Assembly: GCA_012032965.1 (NCBI GenBank)
Contig: JAAUPT010000040.1
Location: 1 to 9,323 of the forward strand
Reading direction: 5' to 3'
From: Nitrospira sp.
GTDB taxonomy: Bacteria; Nitrospirota; Nitrospiria; Nitrospirales; Nitrospiraceae
Length of the DNA: 9,323 nt
Position numbers and translations under genes: made by a program. Shown piece after piece: positions 1-6,162 of this stretch (the first letter of the stretch is position 1; each line of letters opens with the position of its first letter). The notes below the pieces were generated by a model that was given only the letters and a program-made list of their open reading frames with translations, ran no database searches and had not been told where the DNA came from.

Positions 1-56
1 GGCCTGCGGCTTCTTGAATTTCCTTTAACGTTCGCTGTATCCAAATAAATTTTCAT
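1..56 (-). CDS. tal: Transaldolase (TalC / fructose-6-phosphate aldolase family), N-terminal fragment, frameshifted
   Basis: Only the first codons are visible; the gene runs off the left edge. Reading from the ATG at 56-54 gives MKIYLDTANVK, the typical start of small (~215-residue) TalC-type transaldolases. D6 falls in the conserved beta-1 LDTA motif. This family interconverts sugar phosphates in the non-oxidative pentose phosphate pathway, using a Schiff-base lysine that would lie beyond the window. After codon 11 the written frame turns into a non-family sequence. Dropping one base of the GG pair (22-23 on plus) restores K-E-I-Q-E-A-A-G, the expected continuation, so there is one extra base here. 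A weak Shine-Dalgarno (AGGG, 6 bases upstream) precedes the ATG. The family call rests on only 18 residues but the match is distinctive. The gene is divergent from the lipoprotein at 235. Confidence 0.7.
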   Translation of the reverse strand, partial: MKIYLDTANVKGNSRSRR

Positions 57-156
57 CGTTGACCCTTTCGTCTGAAGAAGAGGTTCTACTTATATATCCC
101 ATTATCGGTTATTTTATGAAGAACACAACAACACTGCAATATATTGACGAGAAGGT

Positions 157-185
157 TTGACAGGGGATCAAGCCGGATATAAGAT
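157..185 (+). promoter_or_regulatory. Sigma70-like promoter for the 235-545 lipoprotein gene
   Basis: A perfect -35 hexamer TTGACA (157-162) is followed after 17 bases by TAAGAT (180-185), 4 of 6 matches to TATAAT. An overlapping TATAAG (178-183) matches 5 of 6 at 15-base spacing. Transcription would start near 192 and leave a leader of about 43 bases, ending in GGAG (224-227) 7 bases before the ATG at 235. It lies in the 178-base divergent gap between tal and the lipoprotein gene. Inferred from consensus match only. Confidence 0.6.
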
Positions 186-234
186 TTTTACGGTTTGAGT
201 CCATTAACCTTTAACCTTGTAACGGAGAAATTAA

Positions 235-545
235 ATGTGGCGTCCCCTTTGGCTGCTGTTCTTTAGCCTACTACTATCAGCCTGCGCTGGGAATAATCCC
301 TATCTAGAAGCCTCGCTCAAGCCAGCCGAGCTTCAGGGAAAGGAGAAGGTATGGTTCGAGAAAACTGGGGTTCTCCGGACGGCAAGGCGTCCCGCTTTTT
401 TGGCGGTGAAACATGGACGTACTATCGGATCGCAGGAGGAAAATCTGGACCGCCGTTTTTTAACTTCACCCCGAATCAATGTCAAATCACAGTGCAGTTC
501 GGTAAAGATGACAAAATGTCTGATTACTCCTATTCGGGTTGCTAG
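235..545 (+). CDS. Small outer-membrane-type lipoprotein, BamE/SmpA-like, frameshifted
   Basis: Reconstructed as 103 residues. Residues 1-17 form a lipoprotein signal: a hydrophobic stretch (W6-L14) ending in the lipobox L-S-A-C, with C17 as the lipidated residue. The mature part runs through L-Q-G-K, W-F-E, then W-G-S-P-D-G-K, G-G-E-T-W-T-Y-Y, F-N-F-T-P-N-Q-C and ends D-Y-S-Y-S-G-C. This resembles the small BamE/SmpA-type fold (conserved W-G-x-P, then w-x-Y, then a C-terminal strand), but the assignment is tentative and the function unknown. The frame breaks at the A run 361-364: upstream reads W-F-E-K, and the downstream frame starts one base earlier than the written frame allows. Adding one A gives W-F-E-K-N-W-G-S-P and a single continuous protein to the TAG at 543-545. 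The start is backed by GGAG at 224-227. It is convergent with the YHS-domain gene at 616. Confidence 0.7.
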
Positions 546-615
546 CAGAAGAGAATGAGCTAAAAGGAAGACTTGTTCAAGCCCTTCGATTTCCCTACGC
601 TCCCCTAGCGATTTT

Positions 616-891
616 CTACACGGGGTGCTGGCTCCGAAACGTCACCGCACACTCTTTGCTGCAGAAGCAATACTCCTGCCCCCCCATTTCTTCGATCACC
701 GCAATCCGTTTCGGCACGAATGTGTGACAAACCGGGTCCTCAATCATTTCATCCAGTTCTTCTTGCCGGTCCGCACCCTCAGTCGACTTACCCCGAATAT
801 CCCTATTGGGACTACCAAACGCACGAAACATTTGTCTAAGCAGAAAATAGAGGATGATCAGAAGAAAAATGATGATGAACAATCTATACAT
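616..891 (-). CDS. Membrane-anchored YHS-domain protein, probable metal binding
   Basis: A 91-residue protein. Residues 2-18 are strongly hydrophobic (an I/L/F-rich single membrane segment or uncleaved anchor), followed by R-Q-M-F-R. A charged linker (about 28-50) precedes a short YHS-type domain: D-P-V-C (C55), then Y-C-F-C-S-K-E-C with C77 and C81, ending V-T-F. The C...C-x3-C pattern is the usual YHS signature, found in metal-handling proteins and fused to copper ATPases; metal identity and role are inferred. The frame is open to an ATG at 960, but 891 is preferred. GGAG (902-899) sits 7 bases upstream of the 891 ATG, the anchor begins there, and the longer form would run through the promoter at 917-945. 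It is divergent from the zinc-ribbon gene at 1093. Confidence 0.75.
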   Translation of the reverse strand: MYRLFIIIFLLIILYFLLRQMFRAFGSPNRDIRGKSTEGADRQEELDEMIEDPVCHTFVPKRIAVIEEMGGQEYCFCSKECAVTFRSQHPV

Positions 892-916
892 AGTGGCTCT
901 CCGAAAGAAGACCACA

Positions 917-945
917 ATCCTATGAGAGAGGTGTAAGCCTGTCAA
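917..945 (-). promoter_or_regulatory. Sigma70-like promoter for the YHS-domain gene
   Basis: On the minus strand a perfect TTGACA (945-940) is followed after exactly 17 bases by TAGGAT (922-917), 4 of 6 matches to TATAAT. The start would fall near 910, giving a leader of about 20 bases that contains the Shine-Dalgarno at 902-899. This supports the ATG at 891. An inverted repeat begins 6 bases upstream of the -35. Consensus-based inference. Confidence 0.6.
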
Positions 946-951
946 GACGAA

Positions 952-980
952 GGTCAACATTCCATCTTGAGTTGTTGACC
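952..980. repeat. Perfect 8-bp inverted repeat, operator candidate
   Basis: GGTCAACA (952-959) and TGTTGACC (973-980) are exact reverse complements separated by 13 bases. The half-site centres are 21 bases apart, about two turns of the helix, as expected for a dimeric regulator contacting one DNA face. The repeat sits in the divergent gap between the YHS gene and the zinc-ribbon gene. It lies just upstream of the minus-strand -35 (945-940), and its right arm overlaps the region of the possible plus-strand -35 (967-972). No regulator is encoded nearby, so function is inferred. A long spacer and no T tract argue against a terminator. Confidence 0.35.
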
Positions 981-995
981 AGGGACGTGTACAAA
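967..995 (+). promoter_or_regulatory. Possible weak promoter for the zinc-ribbon gene
   Basis: TTGAGT (967-972, 4 of 6) and TACAAA (990-995, 4 of 6) are spaced by 17 bases on the plus strand. A start near 1002 would give a leader of about 90 bases before the ATG at 1093. The match is modest and could be chance. Confidence 0.3.
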
Positions 996-1092
996 TGACC
1001 CATGAGGATGGAGACGATTGGGACTGATGCTAGTGCCATCCAGTACTTCAGGAGGATTGGATTCCAGTTTTTAGGGTGTTAGAGTGACGCTT

Positions 1093-1245
1093 ATGAAGAC
1101 TTGTGATAAATGCCATGGGGCAATGCTGCCGGAGCGAGCGGTGGATTTGGACGCGGGGTTAGCAATCACTGTGTTTGCCTGTTTGAACTGTGGCCGCCGT
1201 AAAGCAGCGGATCAGGAACCACGGCCAATTACAGCTCGACACTAG
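1093..1245 (+). CDS. 50-residue zinc-ribbon protein
   Basis: A short open frame from ATG 1093 to TAG 1243-1245 encodes a protein built around two Cys pairs: C4-D-K-C7 near the start and C30-L-N-C33, followed by G-R-R-K. Paired CxxC knuckles 22 residues apart, with a small hydrophobic middle (A-I-T-V-F), are the classic four-Cys zinc ribbon. Such stand-alone mini-ribbons are common and mostly uncharacterised; they may bind nucleic acid or protein, and nothing here decides which. The Shine-Dalgarno is weak. An in-frame GTG at 1084 would add three residues. The tail (Q-E-P-R-P-I-T-A-R-H) is polar and probably disordered. The Cys arrangement is the main argument that this is a real gene despite its size. 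It is divergent from the YHS gene, another small Cys-rich protein. Confidence 0.6.
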   Translation: MKTCDKCHGAMLPERAVDLDAGLAITVFACLNCGRRKAADQEPRPITARH

Positions 1246-1504
1246 TCCTCCTGCGGGATTCCAAATCTCAGCCCGTTGACTACACGAAGGGTGTGAATCG
1301 GCACCAGAGGCTTCACTGTGCCCTGGTAGTTGATGCATTCTCACCATTCCTTACCTCCAGACTACTACAGATGTCTAAGCAACAGTGGTCCACAAGACCG
1401 ACCAGGACATTCGCCCACGTCGTGCAGATCGGTCCTTCTGCAGGCTCTATGTAATAGTAAAGACGGACAATCAGATACGGACGGAAGCCAAATCATACCA
1501 CTAT
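1246..1504. other. Convergent gap with no recognisable gene
   Basis: These 259 bases separate the ends of the zinc-ribbon gene (plus) and dapB (minus). I see no gene with family-like sequence, no tRNA-like cloverleaf and no hairpin followed by a T tract on either strand. Only weak inverted repeats occur: GGCAC 1300-1304 / GTGCC 1318-1322, and GACCGA 1396-1401 / TCGGTC 1429-1434. A terminator for the long operon is expected here but cannot be pinpointed. Confidence 0.5.
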
Positions 1505-2307
1505 CTAGTGAAGACCGAGGACATCCATCATATCGTACAAACCGGGAGGCTGACGGACGATCCACTTTGCAGCACGGAGGGCACCTTGTGCAAAGGTATC
1601 ACGGCTACTTGCACGGTGGGTAACTTCAATTCTCTCTCCCATACCGCCAAACAGGATGGTGTGGTCACCGACAATATCGCCAGCACGAATGGTTTGGACA
1701 CCAATCTCTCCCCTAACTCGTTCCCCGACCATCCCTTTGCGAGCAAAGACCCCGACCTGGTTTAAATCACGGTTGACAGAGCAGGCAAGAACTTCAGCAA
1801 TCTTGAGGGCTGTGCCGCTCGGTGCGTCTTTTTTCAACCGGTGGTGAGCTTCGATCACCTCAATGTCATAATCCTCGCCCAGTGTGCGCGCCATTTCTCC
1901 AATGACCTTACAAATCAGATTGATCCCTACGCTCATGTTCGGAGAAAATACACACGGAATCTGCTGGGCCAATGATTTGAGTTCTTCCATCTGAGCGGCA
2001 GAGAATCCGGTTGTTCCGATCACGATAGCGCGTCGATGGCGAACAACCATTCGCATATGCTCCAGTGTCGCCTCTGGTGCGGAAAATCAATCAGAACCTC
2101 CCCTTGATCCAGTAACGATGAGAGATTGTCCGTGATTGAAACTCCGGCGTGTCCTGATCCAGCAGTTTCGCCGGCATCCTCACCCAAGGCTGGATGGCCT
2201 TTCCCTTCCAAGGCTCCAGCCAGCATCAACGCAGTAGAGTCCTTGATCAGTGATACCAGACGGCATCCCATTCGTCCGGCCGCTCCCGCTACAATGGTCT
2301 TGATCAT
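1505..2307 (-). CDS. dapB: 4-hydroxy-tetrahydrodipicolinate reductase, frameshifted
   Basis: DapB reduces 4-hydroxy-tetrahydrodipicolinate to tetrahydrodipicolinate with NAD(P)H, the second step of the DAP/lysine branch. Reconstructed length is about 267 residues, normal for the family. The N-terminal Rossmann part has the nucleotide loop G-A-A-G-R-M-G (8-14). The second half has G-T-T-G (98-101), S-P-N-M-S-V-G (122-128) and the catalytic/substrate motif E-A-H-H-R-L-K-K-D-A-P-S-G-T-A, with the His pair at 155-156 and Lys at 159-160. The written frame breaks after V-L-I-D-F at the A run 2083-2086 (T run on the coding strand). Restoring one T gives D-F-S-A-P-E-A-T-L, the expected family sequence, and joins the two halves. 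The ATG at 2307 follows dapA by 22 bases, with AAGG 11 bases upstream. It is the last gene of the operon and ends at TAG 1507-1505. Confidence 0.9.
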
Positions 2308-2329
2308 CGTGCCATATACCTTGATATGT

Positions 2330-3202
2330 TTAGATCAACGCCGCTTCCTTTAAGACCCGAATCAATTTCTCGCGTGTGTCCTGCGCCATTGAGCAGAGCG
2401 GTAAGCGCAATTCTGGATCAATCTTGCCCATGAGCCCCAAGGCTTCCTTGATGGGGATGGGGTTGGTCTCATAGAACAGCGCTGCAAAGAGGGGAGAAAG
2501 ATTGAAATGAATGCGTCGGGCCGCCTCAACCTTTCCCTCAGTAAAGGATTTTACAAGACTCGCCATTTCTGCAGGCATGATGTTCGCCGTGACAGTAATG
2601 ACGCCCTTTCCTCCCACCGCCATCATCGGGAGGGTAAGAGAGTCGTCACCGGCCAGTACGGTAAGGCGGTCGCCGCACATCTGCACAATATCCGAAGCTT
2701 GTTGGACGGATCCGCTTCCCTCCTTGACTCCAGTGATCGTCTGAATCGCGGAAAGACGAGCAATCGTAGCCGGAAGCATATTGACTCCAGTGCGGCCAGG
2801 AATGTTGTAGAGGACTAGAGGCAAGTCAACTGCTTCTGCGACCGCTTTATAATGACGATAGAGACCTTCTTGTGTGGGCTTGTTGTAGTAGGGAGTAATC
2901 AGCAAGGCTCCATCGACACCGGCCTGCTTTGCATGTCTGGTGAGCGCAATGGCTTCGTCTGTGCTGTTTGAACCAGTCCCTGCAATGACTGGCACGCGCC
3001 GATGGACGACCTCGACCGTCAGCTCAATGACCCGATTGTGCTCGTCGTGAGAAAGGGTGGCAGATTCACCTGTTGTCCCACAGGGGACAATGCCGTTAGT
3101 GCCCTTAGCAATTTGCCATTCGATCAGTTCGGCTAGAGCGCGTTCGTCAATTTTCCCCTGTCGAAACGGGGTAACAATGGCAACAAGAGATCCGGTAAAC
3201 AT
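2330..3202 (-). CDS. dapA: 4-hydroxy-tetrahydrodipicolinate synthase
   Basis: DapA condenses pyruvate with aspartate semialdehyde, the entry step to diaminopimelate and lysine. It is an intact 290-residue TIM-barrel enzyme, the same size as E. coli DapA (292). Visible active-site elements are G-T-T-G-E-S with T43/T44, T-P-Y-Y-N-K (Y106), L-Y-N-I-P-G-R-T-G with Y132 and R137, and the Schiff-base lysine K160 in G-V-K-E-G-S-G. A GTG at 3208 overlaps the lysA TGA (GTGA) and would add two residues. I prefer ATG 3202 because it yields the family-typical M-F-T-G-S start and has GGAG (3211-3208) 5 bases upstream, whereas that GGAG overlaps the GTG. It lies between lysA and dapB in the operon. No LysC-type allosteric domain is present; feedback inhibition by lysine cannot be judged from this sequence. 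Confidence 0.95.
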   Translation of the reverse strand: MFTGSLVAIVTPFRQGKIDERALAELIEWQIAKGTNGIVPCGTTGESATLSHDEHNRVIELTVEVVHRRVPVIAGTGSNSTDEAIALTRHAKQAGVDGALLITPYYNKPTQEGLYRHYKAVAEAVDLPLVLYNIPGRTGVNMLPATIARLSAIQTITGVKEGSGSVQQASDIVQMCGDRLTVLAGDDSLTLPMMAVGGKGVITVTANIMPAEMASLVKSFTEGKVEAARRIHFNLSPLFAALFYETNPIPIKEALGLMGKIDPELRLPLCSMAQDTREKLIRVLKEAALI

Positions 3203-3204
3203 GC

Positions 3205-4476
3205 TCACTCCGTAGTGTTCAGGAACGATGGAATCCGCTCGCCCTTTACGAGATCCTCATACCGTTCTCTTTCACGAATAACATGGAACTCTCCATCTCT
3301 CACAAGCACTTCTGGAACCCGAGGACGAGAGTTGTAATTCGAGGCCATGACGAAGCCGTAGGCACCGGCGCTCATAACCGCCAGCAACTCACCGGGCTTC
3401 ACGGCTGCTAGAGATCGATCCTTGGCCAGAAAATCTCCCGACTCGCAGACCGGGCCAACGATGTCCACAGTCTGTTTAGAACGTCGACCCGCTTCCTGGT
3501 TCACAGGGAGGACCGCGTGGTAGGCCTCGTACAGACTTGGCCGAAGGAGATCGTTCATGGCGGCGTCGACGATGACAAAACTCTTTGTTTCTCCCTCCTT
3601 AAGATACATGGCTTTCGTAACAAGAATACCGGCATTCCCGACGATCACGCGTCCGGGTTCCATGACCAGCGTGAGGTTCAACCCCTGCACAAGCGGTAAA
3701 ACGGCGTTGGATAGGTCTTGTGGTAACGGTGGCTTTTCATCCGAATAGGTGATGCCAAGCCCGCCTCCGATATTGAGGTAGCAGATGTTCAGGCCTCTTT
3801 CCTTTAAGGTCCCGATGAGTGACACAACCTTCTTCAAGGCTTCTGTAAAAGGGGTCACATCCGTAAGCTGAGACCCAATGTGGGCATGGACGCCCACGAC
3901 CTCAATATGACTCATTGAAGCGGCAAGGACAAAGTCTTCTACTGCTCGCTCTGCCGCAATTCCAAACTTGCTTTTCTTGAGACCGGTGGAAATGTATGGA
4001 TGAGTTTTCGGATCGATGTCAGGATTGATTCGAAGCGCGATACGAGCTTTGCTGCCAACTTCAGCGGCGACCTGATTGATGACATGAAGCTCGGCCGGCG
4101 ATTCGACGTTAAACATGAGGATGTCGGCCTTCAGTGCATCACGAATTTCATCGGGGGCCTTGCCGACACCAGCAAACACAATCTTGGAGGCGGGGACACC
4201 AGCCTTCAACGCTCGGAACAACTCTCCCCCTGAGACAATATCCACTCCGCTACCTTCTTTGGCCATCAGCCGGAGGATCGCGAGATTAGAGTTGGCCTTC
4301 ATGGCGAACGCGATGACATGAGGAATACTTTTGAAGGCGCTGTCGTAGGCGTGGAAATGACGGACGAGCGTGGCGTGGCTATAGATGTAGCAAGGGGTGC
4401 CGAGTTCTTTCGCGATCCGGCTGATCGGCACCTGTTCGCAGTACAACTCTCCGTGGCGGTATTCAAAACTATGCAT
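3205..4476 (-). CDS. lysA: Diaminopimelate decarboxylase
   Basis: LysA decarboxylates meso-diaminopimelate to L-lysine with pyridoxal phosphate. It is intact, 423 residues, normal length. The N-terminal alanine-racemase-type barrel carries the PLP lysine K60 in A-F-A-M-K-A-N-S-N. Further motifs are H199-I-G-S-Q, the phosphate-binding G-G-G (238-240) and E-P-G-R (273-276). The C-terminal beta domain has the substrate-binding C344-E-S-G-D, supplied to the partner active site in the dimer, and G-A-Y-G with Y373. The ATG at 4476 has AAGGA (4489-4485) 8 bases upstream. The gene starts 45 bases after the lipoprotein and ends at TGA 3207-3205, just before the dapA start. It controls the split between DAP for peptidoglycan and lysine for protein. 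Confidence 0.96.
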   Translation of the reverse strand: MHSFEYRHGELYCEQVPISRIAKELGTPCYIYSHATLVRHFHAYDSAFKSIPHVIAFAMKANSNLAILRLMAKEGSGVDIVSGGELFRALKAGVPASKIVFAGVGKAPDEIRDALKADILMFNVESPAELHVINQVAAEVGSKARIALRINPDIDPKTHPYISTGLKKSKFGIAAERAVEDFVLAASMSHIEVVGVHAHIGSQLTDVTPFTEALKKVVSLIGTLKERGLNICYLNIGGGLGITYSDEKPPLPQDLSNAVLPLVQGLNLTLVMEPGRVIVGNAGILVTKAMYLKEGETKSFVIVDAAMNDLLRPSLYEAYHAVLPVNQEAGRRSKQTVDIVGPVCESGDFLAKDRSLAAVKPGELLAVMSAGAYGFVMASNYNSRPRVPEVLVRDGEFHVIRERERYEDLVKGERIPSFLNTTE

Positions 4477-4521
4477 CGCGCCGATCCTTGTAAGAATGTA
4501 GGTACATCAAGCGTTCGACGT

Positions 4522-4749
4522 TCATCGTGTTCCAACCGGATGGGACGGAGGAAGATTAATATCGTAATCTTCTAGAAACGGGTCGCCTACCGCTGATCCC
4601 GCCGTTTCACGCTCTCCCTCAAGTGCATGTTGCCGCTTTTGTTTCTCGACTGTCACAGCGACGCCCACGTATTCCGGGGCGATTGGGGACCCTACCACGC
4701 CGCAAGAGATCAGAAGCCCTGCCGATACAATGATCACGAGAGTTCTCAT
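4522..4749 (-). CDS. Small LptM/YifL-like lipoprotein
   Basis: A 75-residue protein with a lipoprotein signal: positively charged M-R-T, a hydrophobic core (L4-I14), and lipobox L-I-S-C with C16 as the lipid attachment residue. The mature start C-G-V-V-G-S-P-I-A-P resembles the C-G-x-K-G-P-x-x-x-P signature of LptM (YifL/LppL), a small lipoprotein that helps mature the LPS translocon LptD/E in enterobacteria. The mature part is charged and Pro-rich, probably disordered. The position directly upstream of lysA matches the lppL-lysA arrangement common in Proteobacteria, which strengthens the call. The K of the signature is replaced by V, so homology is plausible rather than proven. Its ATG overlaps the argH stop (ATGA, 4749-4746), implying translational coupling. 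Confidence 0.65.
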   Translation of the reverse strand: MRTLVIIVSAGLLISCGVVGSPIAPEYVGVAVTVEKQKRQHALEGERETAGSAVGDPFLEDYDINLPPSHPVGTR

Positions 4750-6162
4750 GACAAAGACTTCTTAAGCTCCTTGATGCGCTGCACAACTCGCACTTTGGCC
4801 GTTCCGCCGATTTGTCCTTTATGGTCGATCGCTGCTGCAGCGGTCAGACGAGTGAATACGCCCTTTTCTATCCGCTCACAATATCGCCGCATCTCCTCCA
4901 ATGACAAATCAGTTATCTCACGACCCTGATCAAGGGAGTTCGCGAACAATTCGACCGGTAATCCCGTGTGCTTCGCGAAAAGGCAGCCCCTTCAGGACTA
5001 AATAGTCGGCGAGTTCTGTCGCAAGCAGCCCGCCTCCCTGCAAGGCTCGTTGAAGGACTTCTCGGTTGACTTCTAGGCGGCGCATCAGTTCGGTCATCAC
5101 TCGGACGGAAGATTGTACCGTGTCGAGAGCGTCAAACAGCGCTGGCTTATCCTCCTGGAGGTCTCGATTATAACTTAACGGCAAGGCTTTCAGCGTCGTC
5201 AGCAAACTGACTAAGTGGCCGTAGACCCGTCCTGTTTTTCCTCGAACCAGTTCTGGAATATCCGGGTTCTTCTTCTGCGGCATCATGCTACTTCCGGTGC
5301 AGAAGGCATCAGGGAGATCAACAAACTGAAATTCCTGCGAGGCCCACAAGATCAACTCTTCACTGAGCCGTGAGAGATGCATCATCACGATGGAAAGAGC
5401 AGAGGCCGATTCGATCATGAAGTCTCGATCAGAGACGGCGTCCATGCTGTTTGCGGTGATGGTGGGGAACCCCAGCAATGCAGCGGTGTGTCGCCGATTC
5501 ACTGGGTAATTCGTGCCGGCCAAGGCTCCGGAACCCAGCGGCATGACATTGAGCCGGCCTTTCGCGTCACGCACTCGACCCTTGTCCCGTTCAAACATTT
5601 CCACGTACGCTAATAAATGATGCGCAAACAGGACTGGTTGAGCGCGTTGTAGGTGTGTGTACCCAGGCATGATGATTTCACGGTTCGCACCGGCCTTCAT
5701 CACCAGCACGCGTTGCAATTCGATCAGTTGCTCATGCAGCTGATCCAGCTGTCTGCGCAAGTACAGCCGAATATCCAGTGCGACTTGATCGTTTCGGCTT
5801 CGTCCCGTGTGCAGCTTGCCACCTAATGGACCGATTGTTTCGGTCAATCTCCGTTCGATCGCCATATGAATGTCTTCATCTTGAGACAAAAATCTAAACC
5901 GTCCACGGTCCAATTCTCGTTTCACCGATTCCAAGCCGCGGACGATCGTTCGCGTTTCCGAAGATGTAAGCACCCGTGCTTTCTGCAGCGTTTTGCAATG
6001 GGCAATGCTCCCGGCAATGTCATCGGCATAGAGTCTGAAGTCGACTGTCACTGATCTGGTAAAGGCTTCCACTAACTGATTGGTCTTTTCTCGGAACCGA
6101 CCGTCCCAAGCCTTGCCGCTGCCGATCGTAGCGCTCGGACGGCGACTCTTTTTATTAGCCAT
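4746..6162 (-). CDS. argH: Argininosuccinate lyase, frameshifted near the C-terminus
   Basis: ArgH splits argininosuccinate into arginine and fumarate, the last step of arginine synthesis. Reconstructed length is about 471 residues; E. coli has 457, and the difference is mostly a basic N-terminal extension (M-A-N-K-K-S-R-R) before W-D-G-R-F. Visible motifs are T-G-R-S-R-N-D-Q (119-126), T-H-L-Q-R-A-Q-P (169-176, with H170) and the fumarase/aspartase signature G-S-S-M-M-P-Q-K-K-N-P (290-300) with the catalytic Ser loop. After R-E-A-H-G-I-T-G-R-I-V (V406) the written frame reaches a stop. The conserved tail A-N-S-L-D-Q-G-R ... G-G-T-A-K continues in another frame. Removing one base around 4941-4950 joins them at the expected family spacing. 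The ATG overlaps the argG stop (TGATG); the end overlaps the lipoprotein start (ATGA). Confidence 0.92.

Noticed and set aside
572..581. CTTGTTCAAG palindrome between the lipoprotein and YHS genes as a bidirectional terminator
   Set aside because: The loop would be only 2-4 bases, the stem is AT-rich and no T tract follows on either strand.
616..960. 114-residue version of the YHS protein starting at 960
   Set aside because: The extra 23 residues would be encoded across the TTGACA-N17-TAGGAT promoter, and the internal ATG at 891 has a well-placed GGAG and starts the membrane anchor.
1396..1434. GACCGA / TCGGTC inverted repeat downstream of dapB as a terminator or ncRNA
   Set aside because: A six-base stem with a 27-base loop and no T tract is within chance expectation.
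1499..1510. CACTATCTAGTG palindrome at the dapB stop codon
   Set aside because: A two-base spacer cannot form a hairpin and it overlaps coding sequence; probably coincidental.
1385..1765. 126-residue plus-strand open frame across the end of dapB
   Set aside because: It lies antisense to conserved dapB codons, has no family-like motif and no ribosome-binding site; it is a shadow of dapB.
361..2086. Programmed -1 ribosomal frameshifting at the A run in the lipoprotein gene and the T run in dapB
   Set aside because: A -1 slip would restore frame at both, but neither has a proper X-XXY-YYZ slippery heptamer, no clear downstream structure was seen, and such recoding is not known for these families; argH, argG and tal need the opposite correction.
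3203..3208. GTG start for dapA overlapping the lysA stop
   Set aside because: The only good Shine-Dalgarno (3211-3208) overlaps this GTG, and ATG 3202 gives the family-typical M-F-T-G-S start; the GTG remains possible.
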